Source: Triglochin maritima (taxonomy: Eukaryota > Streptophyta > Magnoliopsida > Alismatales > Juncaginaceae). Taken from it: a stretch of DNA of 64,000 bases. Both the position numbers and the translations under genes were made by a program. Below, in pieces: positions 42,544 through 55,080 of this stretch. How positions within the stretch are numbered: the stretch's first letter is position 1; every line of letters starts with the position of its first letter. Below the pieces are notes generated by a model. The model saw only the letters and a program-made list of their open reading frames with translations. It was not told the origin of the DNA and ran no database searches. Location of the stretch: contig OY821771.1 in NCBI GenBank assembly GCA_963682175.1, positions 25,874,201-25,938,200 on the forward strand. The letters run 5' to 3'.

Positions 42544-45500
42544 TGGACAGTCTAGGTGATCGCCCATCTCCTCCTTGAGCTCCTTTGGAGCATGAGGCCG
42601 AGATGTCTCGTGGAGATGGGGGAGACTGGGTTCCATACATGGATTACCTCGGTCCACTCCAACCACCAAGTATACCTCCTCCTCCCCCGACTCGGGAGGA
42701 AGAGGGATTCAGTCATGATCAAGTTCTTTGTGTACCACCACTTTTAGCTCGACAGGATAAACTGATGACTCTGTGGGAGCGGACCCATCCCAATCGGGCC
42801 GCATAACCTTCTTGCATAGTTCTCCCGCATACTCGCGGGAACAACTATGAGTTAAAAACTCAATATGTGAGCATGCTTCGTACCTTCTGCCAATAAGGAG
42901 GATCCGTAGATTTGTATACGTGAATTCGAGGAGGTATGCTCCATGTTCAAGCTTCAATAGCTTGACGAGGATTCGGTCTAGTTGATGATGATTTATTTTG
43001 CATTGAAGGATAACACGAAGAAACAGATGTACAATGTTGAACATTTTATTTAAAACCGCAAGTGCACGGCCTCGATGAAGCAGTGGCAAGTACGGGTCGT
43101 CCTAAGGGAGGTGAGCAGCCTCTTGTTTATCAGAAATCAAGTGGCAAAAATTGGGGGAGAAAGATTGATTATGCTACTCTACACTAAACTACGCTAAGAA
43201 GTATGAAATGCGAACGAAAGAAACAAACAATGAAATGACAACTAAGCTAAGAACAAAAGAAGAATGCTAGAATACAGATATGGGAAAACCCCTAAGGGGT
43301 GGAGTGAGTGCACACAAGCAAAGAGGTGGGTGTTGAACACATTCTTTAAGCACAAATTAAGGTGGTGTTATCATGCATAGGAAGTGTCTAAATGTTGTGG
43401 CAAAACCTATCAATCTATTCACCAACTTAGTTGATTAACATTTACATATGCAAGATGTTTATTTCAGAACCTAAACAAGCATGAGAGGTGTCTAATCATT
43501 TTGGCAAAACTCATCAAGTTATAAATTCTATCCTAAACAAGCAAGCATACATTCATGTTTTATCAACACATTGGAAATAAAGCATTCAATCCATTCTCAT
43601 TTGCATGTATGTACATCTACTCCACCCCCCAAAGGGGATGGAACTACTCACTAAACATTATACTAATTATTAAACTAAACAAAGAAAGCATATTAACTAA
43701 GCTAATAAAACTAATGAAATGAGATTAAGCAAAGCAAAACAAGAAACATAAAACAAACAACATAATAAAGAAAACTTGTATTAAAATGTCTCACATTAAA
43801 AGTAGCATCCTCCTACTTTAGTGTGTGCTTCAAGGCCTCACTTCTAGTAGGAACAATAGCCACTTAAAATATGGAGTGATTACAATGGAAGGTGAAGAGT
43901 TCTATTTATAGCTTGAGAAAAAGCTAATCCGGGACAATCCCCCGATATGAGACTAAACAGATACAAAAAATAGCCTAAACATCCTCTAATACATGTGCTG
44001 GAGAAATTTTAGCGGATTTGGACCAACATGGACCGCCAATTAGCGGTCTTGGACCGCAAATTAACAGTCCATATGGTTCAGATCCTGCTCATTTTTGTTG
44101 TGGGCTTTTCTTGGTATATTTGCAGGTCTTGGATGCATTCACTTGGTTTGTTGGAGCTCCGACCCGAATCGAATTACTAAAATACTCCCCATGATGGTGT
44201 GGAGTATTCTGTTTTGCTATTAGGTCCTTCTGTCTTACATTCAGGTCCTTCTCCCTTGCATCTTAGTCCCCAGATCTCACAATTCAGTCCTTTTTCCCAG
44301 CTTTTGGGTTCTTTTATGCTCCATCTCTTCAAACCTATTTATTCCTGAAAACTAAACATAAAACTCGTAACATAGCATTGTTTAGGTGAAAGATAATGGA
44401 TATAAGATACAAATATAAGCATGAAATGATGTCAATCATACAACCTCAGGTCGCTACTCCCACGTGTAGTAGGTGTGGACTAACGAGGCATAATGACTTG
44501 GAATGTGCTTACGCTCCAAGTGATTCTGAGCATGAAAATGTGATATATCAATAAAGGCCCCGTAATGACCCGTACAGTCACTCCTACAACCCGGGATGAC
44601 AAAACCACCTTACTTCTCTTAAGGCCATAGTCAGAGCTCGCACGCTTAACCTCAACTTCCATCTTATCACCTTCCACGCCGATCGCCAACCTACAAACCC
44701 CCACATCAAAGGTCTCAACCTCATACTCACCAACCTACTCAGGCCTCCCCTTTGGGTTATTCTAGTCAGACTCTACCCCAGCGGGTTGACCCTAAGGATC
44801 CTGCTCCTGATCAATCCCTTCAAGCGTTAATGCAAAGCATGCAAAGTTCGTTTAAAACTTTGGAAATGCAAGTCAACCAGTTGTCTCATCAACTCGATGA
44901 ACGTGAGAGGGGACAATTTCCAAGTCAACCTGAGGCGAATCCCCGAGGTACCTATTCTCATGGAAGGCCACCAATACCTCATGCTACCTCTGAACCGACC
45001 CATCATGTTAATGTGATTCATACTTTGAGGTCTGGTAAGGAGGTGAACAACCAAATATGGTTGCCTTCCTTGCAATCATTATCTCTTGGTGTCACGAGAC
45101 CAGTGGTGATACCCACATGTATGAGGGAGTCAGATCCTGAGGTTCCCTCCATGAATACTTCGAGGAAGGAGCTTGATCTTCCTTCTACATTTATTACGAC
45201 AATGGGGCCGAACCCTGAGGTCCTCTTGTCTCATCTTGTGTCGAAGGAATCAGATTCTGAGGTTCCTTCGAAAGACCCTTATGCCCCGAAGGCACCATTC
45301 CCTGAGCACCCTAAAAAGAAAACTTCAGATCAGCATGACAAGATGCTTGAGATCTTTCGACAAGTTAAAGTGAACATCCTTTTGTTGTAGGTGATTCAGG
45401 AAATGCTACCTTATGCAAAGGTTCTCAAGGACTTATGCACCAAGAAGAGAAAAACCAAGGTTTCCAAAAAATCTTTTCTAGCCGCAAACTTTAGTTCATT

Positions 45501-45684
45501 GTTGGCACAACCCACGCAAGTCAAACACAAGGACCCTGGTTGTCCTACTATTTCTTGTGTGATTGGTGATGTGTCAATACATCGAGCTTTATTGGACCTA
45601 GGTGCATCTGTCAATCTTTTGTCGTATTTTGTCTACGTCTACCTTGGTCTTGGAGACCTCAAACAAACAAAAACAACTATTTAG
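42544..45684 (+). pseudogene. gag-protease of element C, broken
   Basis: Begins MDSLGDRPSPP, parallel to element B, then a stop, GDWVPYMDYLGPLQPP, RQDKLMTLWERTHPNRAA and further stops to 43034, where a solo LTR sits. After it (44444 on) VATPTCSRCGLTRHNDLEC, the linker LEMQVNQLSHQLDERERGQF (44860-44930), and the protease LKDLCTKKRKTKV, CPTISCVIGD, ALLDLGASVNLL (45590-45625), then a stop at 45684. About 180 codons of central gag are missing at the solo LTR site, a deletion older than that insertion. Confidence 0.85.
43035..44438 (-). mobile_element. Solo LTR in element C, TSD TACAA
   Basis: 1404 bp from TGTTGAACATTTT to GATGTCAATCA with TACAA at 43030-43034 and 44439-44443. Carries a diverged palindrome pair (44031-44070), GGGACAATCCCCCGATATG and TATTTATAGC box (43913-43922). 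The U3 frame is partly open (HHHGEYFSNSIRVGAP) with a stop near its start. Confidence 0.93.
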
Positions 45685-45699
45685 GTGGCTTATAATTCA

Positions 45700-45819
45700 A
45701 TAAAGAAATAAAGGGGTGTGGTGCAAGAGTTAAATAATTCGTGTCTGTTAGTATAAGGAAGTTTGTCGTAGTCTGGGACCCTTAAACTCCTCTTGTGAAA
45801 CCTTAAGTGTAAGGGTTTT
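45700..45819 (+). other. 3' untranslated remnant of element C
   Basis: TAATTCGTGTCTGTTAGTAT and CTTAAGTGTAAGGGTTTT match, in reverse, the 3' region of elements B (23540-23620) and E (63220-63300). So protease is joined directly to the 3' region. Confidence 0.65.
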
Positions 45820-47135
45820 TGTAAGACCCGCTCTCGGCCACTTTATTAAGTCTTATTCATCCTTATACTCGTTTTATGTGTTATCTTTTTGTTGTTGTGT
45901 GTTTTGTGATTGTATGCTTGGTTTTGGAAAAGTTTCCTTTTGGGGCGAGTTAAAGCGACTCGTGGTAGGGTGCGACCCGTCAGGTAGTTTTGTAATCGGT
46001 TGATTTAATTGGATTGATCGGGTGCAAGTCGCGTGTGGGGGTTGGCTTGATCTTTAAGTAGGCGTGCAGGGTTGTGGTGTGATGGCTGGGTGACGTGGCT
46101 GGCATGTCAACAAGAGGAGATCTCTTGAGATTTGTAAAGTTTTGAATTGTGTGCTTTTTGGTAGGTTCTTATTGGCCTTCAATTGCAATGATTCTTTTCC
46201 TTTTGTGTTTATTCTCCCCACCTCCCTCCCCTTCTCTTCTCCACGCCATCAACCTCATACCACCTCTACCTCCCTCTCTGACGTGCTGCTGGGCTGATCT
46301 CTGGTGAGTTTTGTAGAGCAACCAAGTGGGCATCATGTGGTGGTTGGTGCAAAGGTTGCACCAGCAATCAGATCTTCTCTAGCGCACGCATGGAGCATGC
46401 GCTACATGGAGTTGGGTGTGGGGCAACCAAATGCACCGGAGCTCCGGCATGCTCAGTTCAGGTTCGACCAGAGGTGAAGGTGTTCTCTGGGTTGAGTCTG
46501 AAGGTGGTCCCGGATCTATTGGGGTGTGGCTGGTGCACACAAGATCCGATCGACTTGGGTTTGTCCTCAACTCTCTTGATGCCTAGCCTTGGTGGCTTGC
46601 TGGTGCAACTACTCTAGTCGGTGGTTGGGGTTAGGACAGGGAGGAGACAGACCCTAGGGAGGTTAGGGTTGGGAGGGATCGGGGATGGGTTGCTTGGTCT
46701 ATGCTGGGGACGCTAGGGTGGGATAACCTTGTATTTGGTACACTCGCGCGACTCTCGCTCGATTGATAGGCCGAATTGGTGGACTAACCTCCTCCAACTT
46801 TCTCCCACCTCAGACCAGCTTGGAAGGGGTGTTCTAAGCAAGTGATCAGGTTGGATTAGGGTAGCATATGCATGGCTGTGATCTTGTATTTTTCTACAAT
46901 TTAGTTGATGCTATCGGTTGTGTGTGGCATGTGTTGTTAATATGATTTGTTGGTCGAATCAATTATGGTCTAGCAGTAGATGTGATACATTCATGACATT
47001 ATTTCGTGTATAACCCCTGATATTAATGTCATGTTCTCAATTAGAAATGCTATTATATTCATCCATATTATATGTTGCCCATTATAAGCTGTATTGCCAT
47101 GTGTAACCCTAATAAATGCATGTAGGCTATCTATG

Positions 47136-47138
<3 letters not shown>

Positions 47139-47178
<40 letters not shown>
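47139..47178. repeat. TA microsatellite
   Basis: About 20 TA units inside the gypsy LTR. Confidence 0.95.
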
Positions 47179-47182
<4 letters not shown>

Positions 47183-48327
47183 GTACCGTCCTGATATCAT
47201 ATGCATGTTTTACCATGTTGTATCACTGATATATATGTCGTCTCATCTCCACATAAGATCTTACCATGTTCTGAGATTTTGTTCCGATTACATGTTTGCT
47301 CTGAAATTGATAATGCATGTCATCGATTTTTGTGTGATGTGATTTTGATATCTTCTACTGTTATGCATGTTTATATTACTCTTTTCACGTCTATATGTTA
47401 CTGATGTGATGTGTTTTGTTGTGGTCGTGTTTTATCCTTACGATATCAGACCTTATAACATATTTATCATGACCCGCAGATGACTCAAGTAGTTGGTAGA
47501 CCATTTCACCGATCCAGTTATGATTGGTTGTGGTTGTGGATGCAAATTGATCCCTGATTTGGGATGTTTGGTTATGATTTTTATTAGGGCTCTAAGGAGT
47601 GTGTTCCTATCCTTCCTTGAGCTCGTTCTGGACCCTATAGATACATTAGACTTTATAACCTTGAGTAGCTTGCATTGTATATAATCTGATAAGTATTTCT
47701 GTGCACATTCTGTTTTCTGGGCCGACGGGCCACGAGTGGGTCCTCTAGCTTCACAGGCCATTAACATAAGACCTCTATGTGGAGGCCATACGTAAGACAA
47801 GTCCTGGACAGAAGCACTGTCATTCTGTCTCAGGTTAGATGTTCTCAAATTTGCGATGGCACCATGTCGGTTTATTTCCAGGATTTGGGGCGTCTATCTG
47901 GCGTATCGCTTTGTGCCAAGCGATGGGTTACTATCGAGTGACCCATTTCTGTTCTGACCAGCATGGCTGGTGTTCTGTTTCCTTTTAGAGGAATATGCTT
48001 GGGTGCACCCGACTTGTGCGGTTGATCGAGTCGTAGCCTTCTGTTGCATATTATGCTTTTCTATTGTGATTCTGATACTTTTGTCTTCTTTTAGACTACA
48101 TCCATTCTACTGTAAAACTGTGATTGGCCGGAAGATACGGGGAGGACTGGATGAGTTGTCAAAGATTCTATACACGAGGGACACATCGACCAGAGTCTTT
48201 AGTTATCTTTACTTCCACTTTATTTTATTGTATTCACCTTTGAAACTCAAGTAATGTATTGGAACATTTCATATGGATATTTAGTGTTTCAGTTACTTTT
48301 CATATTCAACTATCCATGCATGTCTTT

Positions 48328-49735
48328 TGTTTAATCGTTTAAACTACCGCAAGTGCACGACGTCGGTGAAGACGTGGCAAATACGGGTCGATCCACAGGA
48401 AGGAGAGACCACTCTGGTTTTTCAAAAATCAAGTGGCAACAAAAAGGGAGAAGAGTTTGTCTATGCTAATCTACGCTAGAGTAAACTACTAAGAAGAAAA
48501 ATACAAAGTAAAGTAACTAACGATTACTTCGAATCAAAACAAAAAGAATGTAAAACTAAGCTGGAATCAAGAAGAGAAATACCCATAGGGGTGGAGTGTG
48601 TGCACACATGTAAAAGGATGGTGAAGAATGCATTCTATAAGCACAAATGTAGGTAGTGTTTTCATGCATAGGAAGTGTCTAAAGGTTATGACAAAACCTA
48701 TCAATCCATTCACTAACCTAGTTGATTAATATTCATATACACAAGCTGGTTATTTCAGAACCTAAACAAGCATGGGAGGTGTCTAAGATGTGTGGCAAAA
48801 CACATCAAGTGTAGTATTCTACTCTAACAAGCAAGCATACATTCACATTTATCAACACAATCAAAATATAAAGCATTCATATCCATTCTTTAATGCATGT
48901 ATGAACATCATCTCCACCCCCAAAGGGGGACAAATCTACTCAGTACACATTATTCTAACAATTAAACTAAAGAAGAAAGGAGACATTCTAACTAGTTTAG
49001 CCTACAATCAAAGAAATAAAATTAAGCTAAGCATGCATAAAGAAACAACATAAGAACAAAACAATGGAAAAATTATTTTATTAAAAGACTCACATCGCTA
49101 GCAGCATTCTTCTCCACCTTGAGATTTTGCTCCAAGGTTTACTCCAAGTAGAGAGAATGCCACCAGGCAATGGGTGATTATAATAGAAGGTGAAGAGTTC
49201 TATTTATAGTCATAGAAAAAGGTAATCCGGGACAATCCCCCAGTATGAGACTAAACAAATACTAGAAATAGACTAAATACACACTAAGACGCGACCCTGC
49301 GAAATCATAGAGGATCCGGATCAAAATAGACCACCAATTAGCGGTCTTGGACCGCCAATTGGCGGTCTATATTGTTTTGATCCGCCTGTTGTTTCGTGTG
49401 GGCTTTTCTCGATGTCTTTAGTGGTCTTTGATGCATCTACTTCGCTTGCTGGAGCTCCGACCCGAATAGAATTGCCAAAATACTCCCCATGATGGTGTAA
49501 AATATTCTTGTTTGCTCATTGGTTCTTCGATCTTACATTCAGGTTCTTCGATCTTGCATCTTAGTCCTTGAGTCTCTCAACTCAGTCCTTTTTCATGCGT
49601 TTAGGTCCTTTTGTGCCTCTTCTCTTCAAACCTATTTATTTCTGAAATTCAAACATAAAATTCGTCACGTAGCATTGTTTAGGTGAAAGATAATGGATAT
49701 AAGATACAAATATAAGCATGAAATGATGACAATCT
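48328..49735 (-). mobile_element. Solo LTR in the gypsy LTR, TSD TCTTT
   Basis: From TGTTTAATCGTTTAAACTAC to GATGACAATCT; TCTTT at 48323-48327 and 49736-49740. The last base is T where the family has A. Palindrome pair 49329-49369, GGGACAATCCCCCAGTATG at 49230, TATTTATAG near 49199-49207. Confidence 0.88.
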
Positions 49736-49869
49736 TCTTTTATACATTGTCGAGTTAGTCGGTATTGTTTGTCTTTTGTAACTCCTTCGGCCGTCGTGGA
49801 GGTGTCTCATCTTGATACTTGTGTTCCTTTCCCAGTGTGCGTTCCCACGAGATCGGGGGCGTTATAACT

Positions 49870-49881
49870 TGGTATCAGAGC
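49870..49881 (+). promoter_or_regulatory. Gypsy primer binding site, tRNA-Met
   Basis: TGGTATCAGAGC, the standard initiator tRNA-Met complement, three bases after the LTR. Confidence 0.92.
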
Positions 49882-50027
49882 AGATCGGTTCCTAAAGAGT
49901 ACAGAATATGTAAACTATCCAGTGGGGCATCTTGCCCATATCCTGTTGGTAAATCCTCACCAATTAGAATTTACATTCTGATATTAATAGATCATGTTTG
50001 CATTGGCTATTCAAGGCACCTAGGTGG

Positions 50028-51764
50028 AGACATGAGTCCTCTGAGACTACTGATGATAGGGAGACTGAGCACCATTTGTTGTTTGAGGTTGTCAGGTGCT
50101 TGGGCACCCACATAGAGGGGCAGGTGTAGAGGCCCCGAGCTGGAGGAGTCGCCCCGGTGCATGAGCAGTTGATGAGAAATAACCCGTCGATCTTCCGAGG
50201 TGGAGTGAGTCTAAATGCCATGGAAGAGTGAGTCTACAAGATCTAGTGAATCTTTGGGGTCACCAATTGACCTTAAAGAGGAAGGTGGATTTGGCGACCT
50301 ACGTCTTCCAGCAACATGTGGTGACCTGGTGGATGGCGACTGCTGGAATTGTATTCAGGGACAAGATTGATGTCAGCTGGGAGGAGTTTCTTGTTGAGTT
50401 CAACAGGAAATTCTGCCCACAACACGTGCAAGAGTTTCTGGCATTTGAGCAACATGACTTGGGATTCAAACCCTACATCAACAAGTTCCACTCACTGGAG
50501 AAGTACAGTTAGGGGAGTTACATCACTGAAGAGTAGTGGCCCATGAAGTTTATTTGCGGGCTACGACGAGGTTTGACATCGATGGCTCTGATCAGGATAA
50601 CACAGACCTTGGAGTAGGCGGTGAAGTGTGCCACCTTGCTGGCGGTTGATTATCAGGAGGCACAACCGGATGGTAAGCGACCGTTCAACACTTCTCGTGG
50701 TCGTCAGGACATGGGGAAGCAGAGTGGTGGATGTCAAAACGTCCTTGCAGAGATGAGAAGAAGAGTCAGAGGTCCGAAAGTGGCCGATGCGAGCACTGTG
50801 GTGGAACACACGCCACGAAGGACTATTTTAGGAGGTTTGGAGCATGTTTGAGATGCGACCGGATGGGGAATTTCATTCGGGGTGTCCACAGAAAATCCCA
50901 GGAGGTCAGCGCACGAGCACTAGCAGGGTAGGTGCTAGTGCGAGTCAAGGCAAGACCTCTGGTAGGCAGGGTCGCGGTGCAGAGCAGGGAAGGCCAACAT
51001 GATTATTTCTGGCTGCGTCGCGAAGATACCCTTTTTGATTGTGGGGCGACACATTCCTTCATTTTGGAGTGGTTCACGACCGTAATGGATAGGGTGCCGG
51101 TGGAGCTAACTTTCAGTTGGGAGGTCAGCACTCCAGTCGGCAACATTCTTGCTGTGAGGACATATCTTCTGAGGGTGTCAGTGGTGCCAGTGGTGCCAGG
51201 GGATTAGGACCTTTCAGACAACCTTGTTGTCCTGCCAATGTCTTATTTCAATGTGATCCTCGGAATGGATTGGCTTTTTGACCACGGTGTGTGCGTTCTT
51301 TGCCGGGAAAGAAGAGTTGTGATCTCCCGACCGGAGGGACCTCCATTGGTGGTCAAGGGTGTTCAGAGCAGGGATAGTCGGGTGGTGATCTCGTCTCTGA
51401 TTGCTCGGAGGCTGTTAGAGAAAGGTTGTTGTGCGTTTCTGGCGAGCGTAGTGTCGTCCGATAAGGCGGTTAAGTCTCTGGAGGAAATTGTTGTGGTTCG
51501 AGCATTTCCGGATGTGTTTCCGAACGATATCTAGGGATTGCCTCCGCCTCGGACGTTTGAATTCTCCATCGACCTGCTCTTAGGAACGTCCCCCATCTCT
51601 AAGGCGTCGTACCACATGGCTCCGACAATGTTAGCCGAACTGAAGGAGCAGCTGCAGGAGCTTCTAGATAAATGTTTCATCAAACTGAGTGTTTCTCAAT
51701 GGGGAGCTCCAGTACTGTTTGTGAAGAAGAAGGACAGGTCAATGCGGATGTGTATCGAGTATAG
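50028..51764 (+). pseudogene. Gypsy gag, protease and start of RT
   Basis: Gag: NPSIFRGGV (50190), RKVDLATYVFQQHVVTWWMA, DKIDVSWEEFLVEFNRKFCP (50365). Zinc knuckles CEHCGGTHATKD and a damaged CLRCDRMGNF (50790-50880). Protease FDCGATHSFI (51030-51060) with ILGMDWL (51256-51280). RT entry [20 protein letters not shown] and [15 protein letters not shown] (51590-51760), where the solo LTR is inserted. Stops at 50182, 50511, 50535, 50929 and others show decay. It encodes particle protein and processing enzyme of a chromovirus-like element. Confidence 0.85.
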
Positions 51765-53177
51765 TGATTGACATCATTTCATGCTCATATTTGTATCTTA
51801 TATCCATTATCTTTCACCTAAATAATGCTATGTTACGAGTTTTATGTTTAGTTTTCAGGAATAAATAGGTTTGAAGAGATGAAGCATAAAAGGACCCAAA
51901 AGCTGGGAAAAAGGACTGAATTGTGAGATCTGTGGACCAAGATGCAAGGAAGAAGGACCTGAATGCAAGACCGAAGGACCTAAGAGCAAAACAGAATACT
52001 CCTCACCATCATGGGGAGTATTTTGGCAATTCTATTCGGGTCGGAGCTCCAACATGCAAAATAGATGCATCAAATACCAACAAAGCCTTCCAGAAAAGCC
52101 CACAAGGAATTCCAGAGCGATCCGGACACTGTAGACCGCTAATTAGCGGTCCAAGACCGCTAGTTGGCGGTCACTTTTGGCCCAAATGCGCTCAAATTTC
52201 TCCAGCACATGTATTCAAGGATGTTTAGGCTATTTGTGGTATATGTTTAGTCCCACATCGGGGGATTGTCCCGGATTAGCTTTTTCCATGGCTATAAATA
52301 GAACTCTTCACCTCCTATTGTAATCACTCCATATTTTAAGTGGCTATTCTTCCTACTAGAAGTGAGGCCTTGAAGCACACACTAAAGTAGGAGGATGCTA
52401 CTTTTAATGTGAGTCATTTTATCAATAAAGTTTTGTGTTTCTTTCATTGTTTGTTTTATGCTTCTTTTATTGTTTGTGCATGTTTTAGTTTAATCGTCTT
52501 TTAATTCTAGCTTAGTTTTAATATGCTTTCTTTCCATAGTTTAATAATTAGTGTAATGTTTAGTGAGTAGAACCATCCCCTTTGGGGGGTGGAGTAGATG
52601 TACATACATGCATTAGAGAATGGGATGAATGCTTTAGTTTCAATGTGTTGATTAAACATGAATGTATGCTTGCTTGTTTAGGATAGAATTTACAACTTGT
52701 TGAGTTTTGCCAAAATGATTAGACACCTCTCATGCTTGTTTAGGTTCTGAAATAAACACCTTGCATATGTAAATGTTAATCAACTAAGTTGGTGAATAGA
52801 TTGATAGGTTTTGCCATAACATTTAGACACTTCCTATGCTTGATAAACACCATCTTCATGTGCTTAAAGAATGTATTCTACACCCACCTCTTTGCATGTG
52901 TGCACTCACTCCACCCCTTAGGGGTTTTCCATTTCTGTATTCTAGCATTCCTCCTTTGTTCTTAGCTTAGTTGTTAGTTCATTGATTGTTTCTTTCGTTC
53001 GCATTTCATACTTCTTAACATAGTTTAGTGTAGAGTAGCGTAACCAACTCTCTTCTCCATTATTTTCGCCACTTGATTTCGTACAAGCAAGAGGCTGCTC
53101 ACCTCCTTGAGGACGACCCGTACTTGCCACCGCTTCATCGCGGCCGTGCACTTGCGGTTAAAATAAAACGTTCAACA
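51765..53177 (+). mobile_element. Solo LTR in gypsy RT, TSD TATAG
   Basis: 1413 bp, TGATTGACATCATTTCATGC to GTTCAACA, flanked by TATAG at 51760-51764 and 53178-53182. Palindrome pair 52133-52172, CCCACATCGGGGGATTGTCC (52252-52271), TATAAATAG (52293-52301), U3 frame 51923-52228. Removing it restores the gypsy RT frame. Confidence 0.95.
51923..52228 (+). CDS. Conserved U3 open frame in solo LTR
   Basis: 101 codons, the same length as in element B although the LTR is clearly diverged: DARKKDLNARPKDLRAK, HHHGEYFGNSIRVGAP, then the palindrome-encoded RPLISGPRPLVGG. No known family. Confidence 0.3.
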   Translation: MRSVDQDARKKDLNARPKDLRAKQNTPHHHGEYFGNSIRVGAPTCKIDASNTNKAFQKSPQGIPERSGHCRPLISGPRPLVGGHFWPKCAQISPAHVFKDV

Positions 53178-53182
53178 TATAG

Positions 53183-53199
53183 GATGCTAAATAAGGTGA
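53183..53199 (+). pseudogene. Short continuation of gypsy RT
   Basis: Encodes MLNKVTI, the motif after CIEYR in gypsy RT (usual RALNKVTI). Cut at about 53200. Confidence 0.7.
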
Positions 53200-54679
53200 C
53201 TATAGGCTACTGTTTGAGGGTATCTAACTACGCGAAAATGAGATGTGAATAAAAAACAACTAATAAAAAGGAGTCCCATAGGAGGTGGAGAATGAATGCA
53301 AAAGTTTCACACAAGTGTGTATACAAATAACTGCAAATGACATGCATAACATGGAAATCTTATAATGCCACAATCCTAAGTGTTTCTCGACATGGATTAA
53401 GATTTATCACCATCACTAAAACATACGAAATACTACTCAAGATGAGGACAAAGACAACCACATGAATACTTGTTTAATGACATAAAGAACATAAAATCCA
53501 TAATAATCACAACCCCAACTAAGTCTCCACATGAATTAAGATTGAACATTATTATTATAACATACAAAACATTAATTAAGATGGGTCCAACAAGAACACA
53601 TGCTCCCACATGCCATCCTTATCTATTTACCCACTCGAACCTTATCCTCACCTTATCCTTCCCCATAAAGTGGACCCACTAACCAAAGCATGAGCTAATT
53701 ATCAATTAAGACCATTAGCAAATCAAAGGCAAGCATGAGGAACCCACTAAATGGCTATGGAATTCATGTGAGACTCAAAGATTAGGATTAAACACATTGA
53801 TACACCACATCAACACTTCACAACACTCCCCAATGGGGATGGATTACTCTCTACTGATCTCCATAACGAAGAAAATAGCAAAAGTAAAACAACCCATAAG
53901 CATGTAAAGAAAACTAAAGCTAACCAAGGCTAGTGAACAAAAATTGCATCAAATCAAGGATAACAACATAAAGAACATGGAACTTAACTTGATTAAGAAA
54001 TGAAGATTGCAAAGTTTCCTCCCTTTCTCCTCCAGTATAGTACTAAGCAAGAAACTAAAACCTACTCTACTAAACAAGAAATAAAACCCACTCTACTAAA
54101 AAATAAAATAAAGCTAACATAAGGAGGAGAGGAAGGAAGGGGGAAGGGAAGGATTACAAATGTATTTATAGAATTAAGAGAGGTGTAGATGAATATGGAA
54201 GCAATCCGATGACTGTAATTCATGTCTCTGTGGTTTGGTGCACCCTATTAAACAAGTTCGAGCCACGGGAGATCATGTTGTTATGTTCCAACCTGAATTC
54301 TTCGATGAGCCTAACTTATGCATTTTGCATGTGGTCTTAGGTCCACTAGTTCACGCCCATTTGGTCTTAATTCCCCCAAATACTTCTCAAGATCGTGATA
54401 ATAGAGGGATTTATGTACAAGAAATGTTTTCCTTATGCTCAGGTCCTTCGGGTTTCAAATGGGTCATTCCTAAATTACAGATGGGTCCTTGAGCTAGAAA
54501 AACAGGTCCAAGATACTTCAATAAGGTTCTTTCTTCTTGCATTTAGGTCCTTTTTGGTTCCTTTCTCCTCTTTATTACCTAAAACCTGAAACACATCAAA
54601 CAAACACTCGAGTAGCACAAAATTGGGGTACAATAAAGGATATATAGCATGAATGCAATATTTGATATTCTACTAATCA
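53200..54679 (-). mobile_element. 3' LTR remnant of another Athila-like element
   Basis: The plus-strand left end is lost. Contains CATGAATTAAGATTGAACAT, CCCCAATGGGGATGGATTAC, AGGTCCTTTTTGGTTCC words and ends TACTAATCA at 54679, followed by a polypurine tract (54680-54697 on minus, GTGGGGTATT) and about 40 bp of internal sequence (TAGCTTTTGCTAGTCCCACA). So it was a 3' LTR, not a solo. Confidence 0.78.
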
Positions 54680-54744
54680 AATACCCCACAATTAGCTTTT
54701 GCTAGTCCCACACGGTTGAACACTGACGAATAAATTTTGTTCAA
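54680..54744 (-). other. Polypurine tract and internal stub
   Basis: AATACCCCACA next to the LTR, then GCTTTTGCTAGTCCCACAC, equal to 22780-22805. The element breaks off here. Confidence 0.65.
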
Positions 54745-54999
54745 TTGCTGTTGATATTAATCAACAATGATAGTTTTATTTGAAACCCAATTGTGAGCTT
54801 TCTCTAGATCAACAACGTCAAGGACAATCATTCGACCCTTACCTGTGGTTCTTTCACCTACAACATTTTTGGAAGGTCTATTAAATATTGTCTCTACACT
54901 CTTCAAATATCTACAGCAAACGGTCATACACTCCTCCATCAGAATACCTTCAGCAAATGAACCTTTGGGTTTATTTCTAATTCTAACACACAATTTTAA

Positions 55000-55080
<81 letters not shown>

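Larger units (their letters stand above)
40047..45819 (+). mobile_element. Element C: decayed plus-strand sibling of element B
   Basis: 5' LTR 40047-41396 (start lost), primer site 41403-41420, leader, gag-protease remains, then a jump to the 3' untranslated part (45715-45819) matching 63230-63310 in reverse. Cut at 45820 by a gypsy insertion. No RT or integrase was seen. Holds solo LTR 43035-44438. Confidence 0.85.
45820..49866 (+). repeat. 5' LTR of the gypsy element
   Basis: From TGTAAGACC to GATCGGGGGCGTTATA (TTACA end with one change). About 2.63 kb after removing the solo LTR and its duplication. Contains a TA repeat at 47139-47178 and the CTGGACAGAAGCACTGTCAT region related to 8310 and 11880. 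Confidence 0.78.
45820..53199 (+). mobile_element. Gypsy (Del/Tekay-like) element with very long LTR, truncated
   Basis: Starts TGTAAGACCCG at 45820. LTR to 49866, primer site, gag, protease, start of RT to 53199, where it is cut by another LTR fragment. Two Athila-like solo LTRs lie inside (48328-49735, 51765-53177). Reading frames have stops. Confidence 0.85.

Noticed and set aside
46390..46617. GC-richer open frames at 46380-46620 as a host exon
   Set aside because: They lie inside the gypsy LTR, exist on both strands, and match no known domain.
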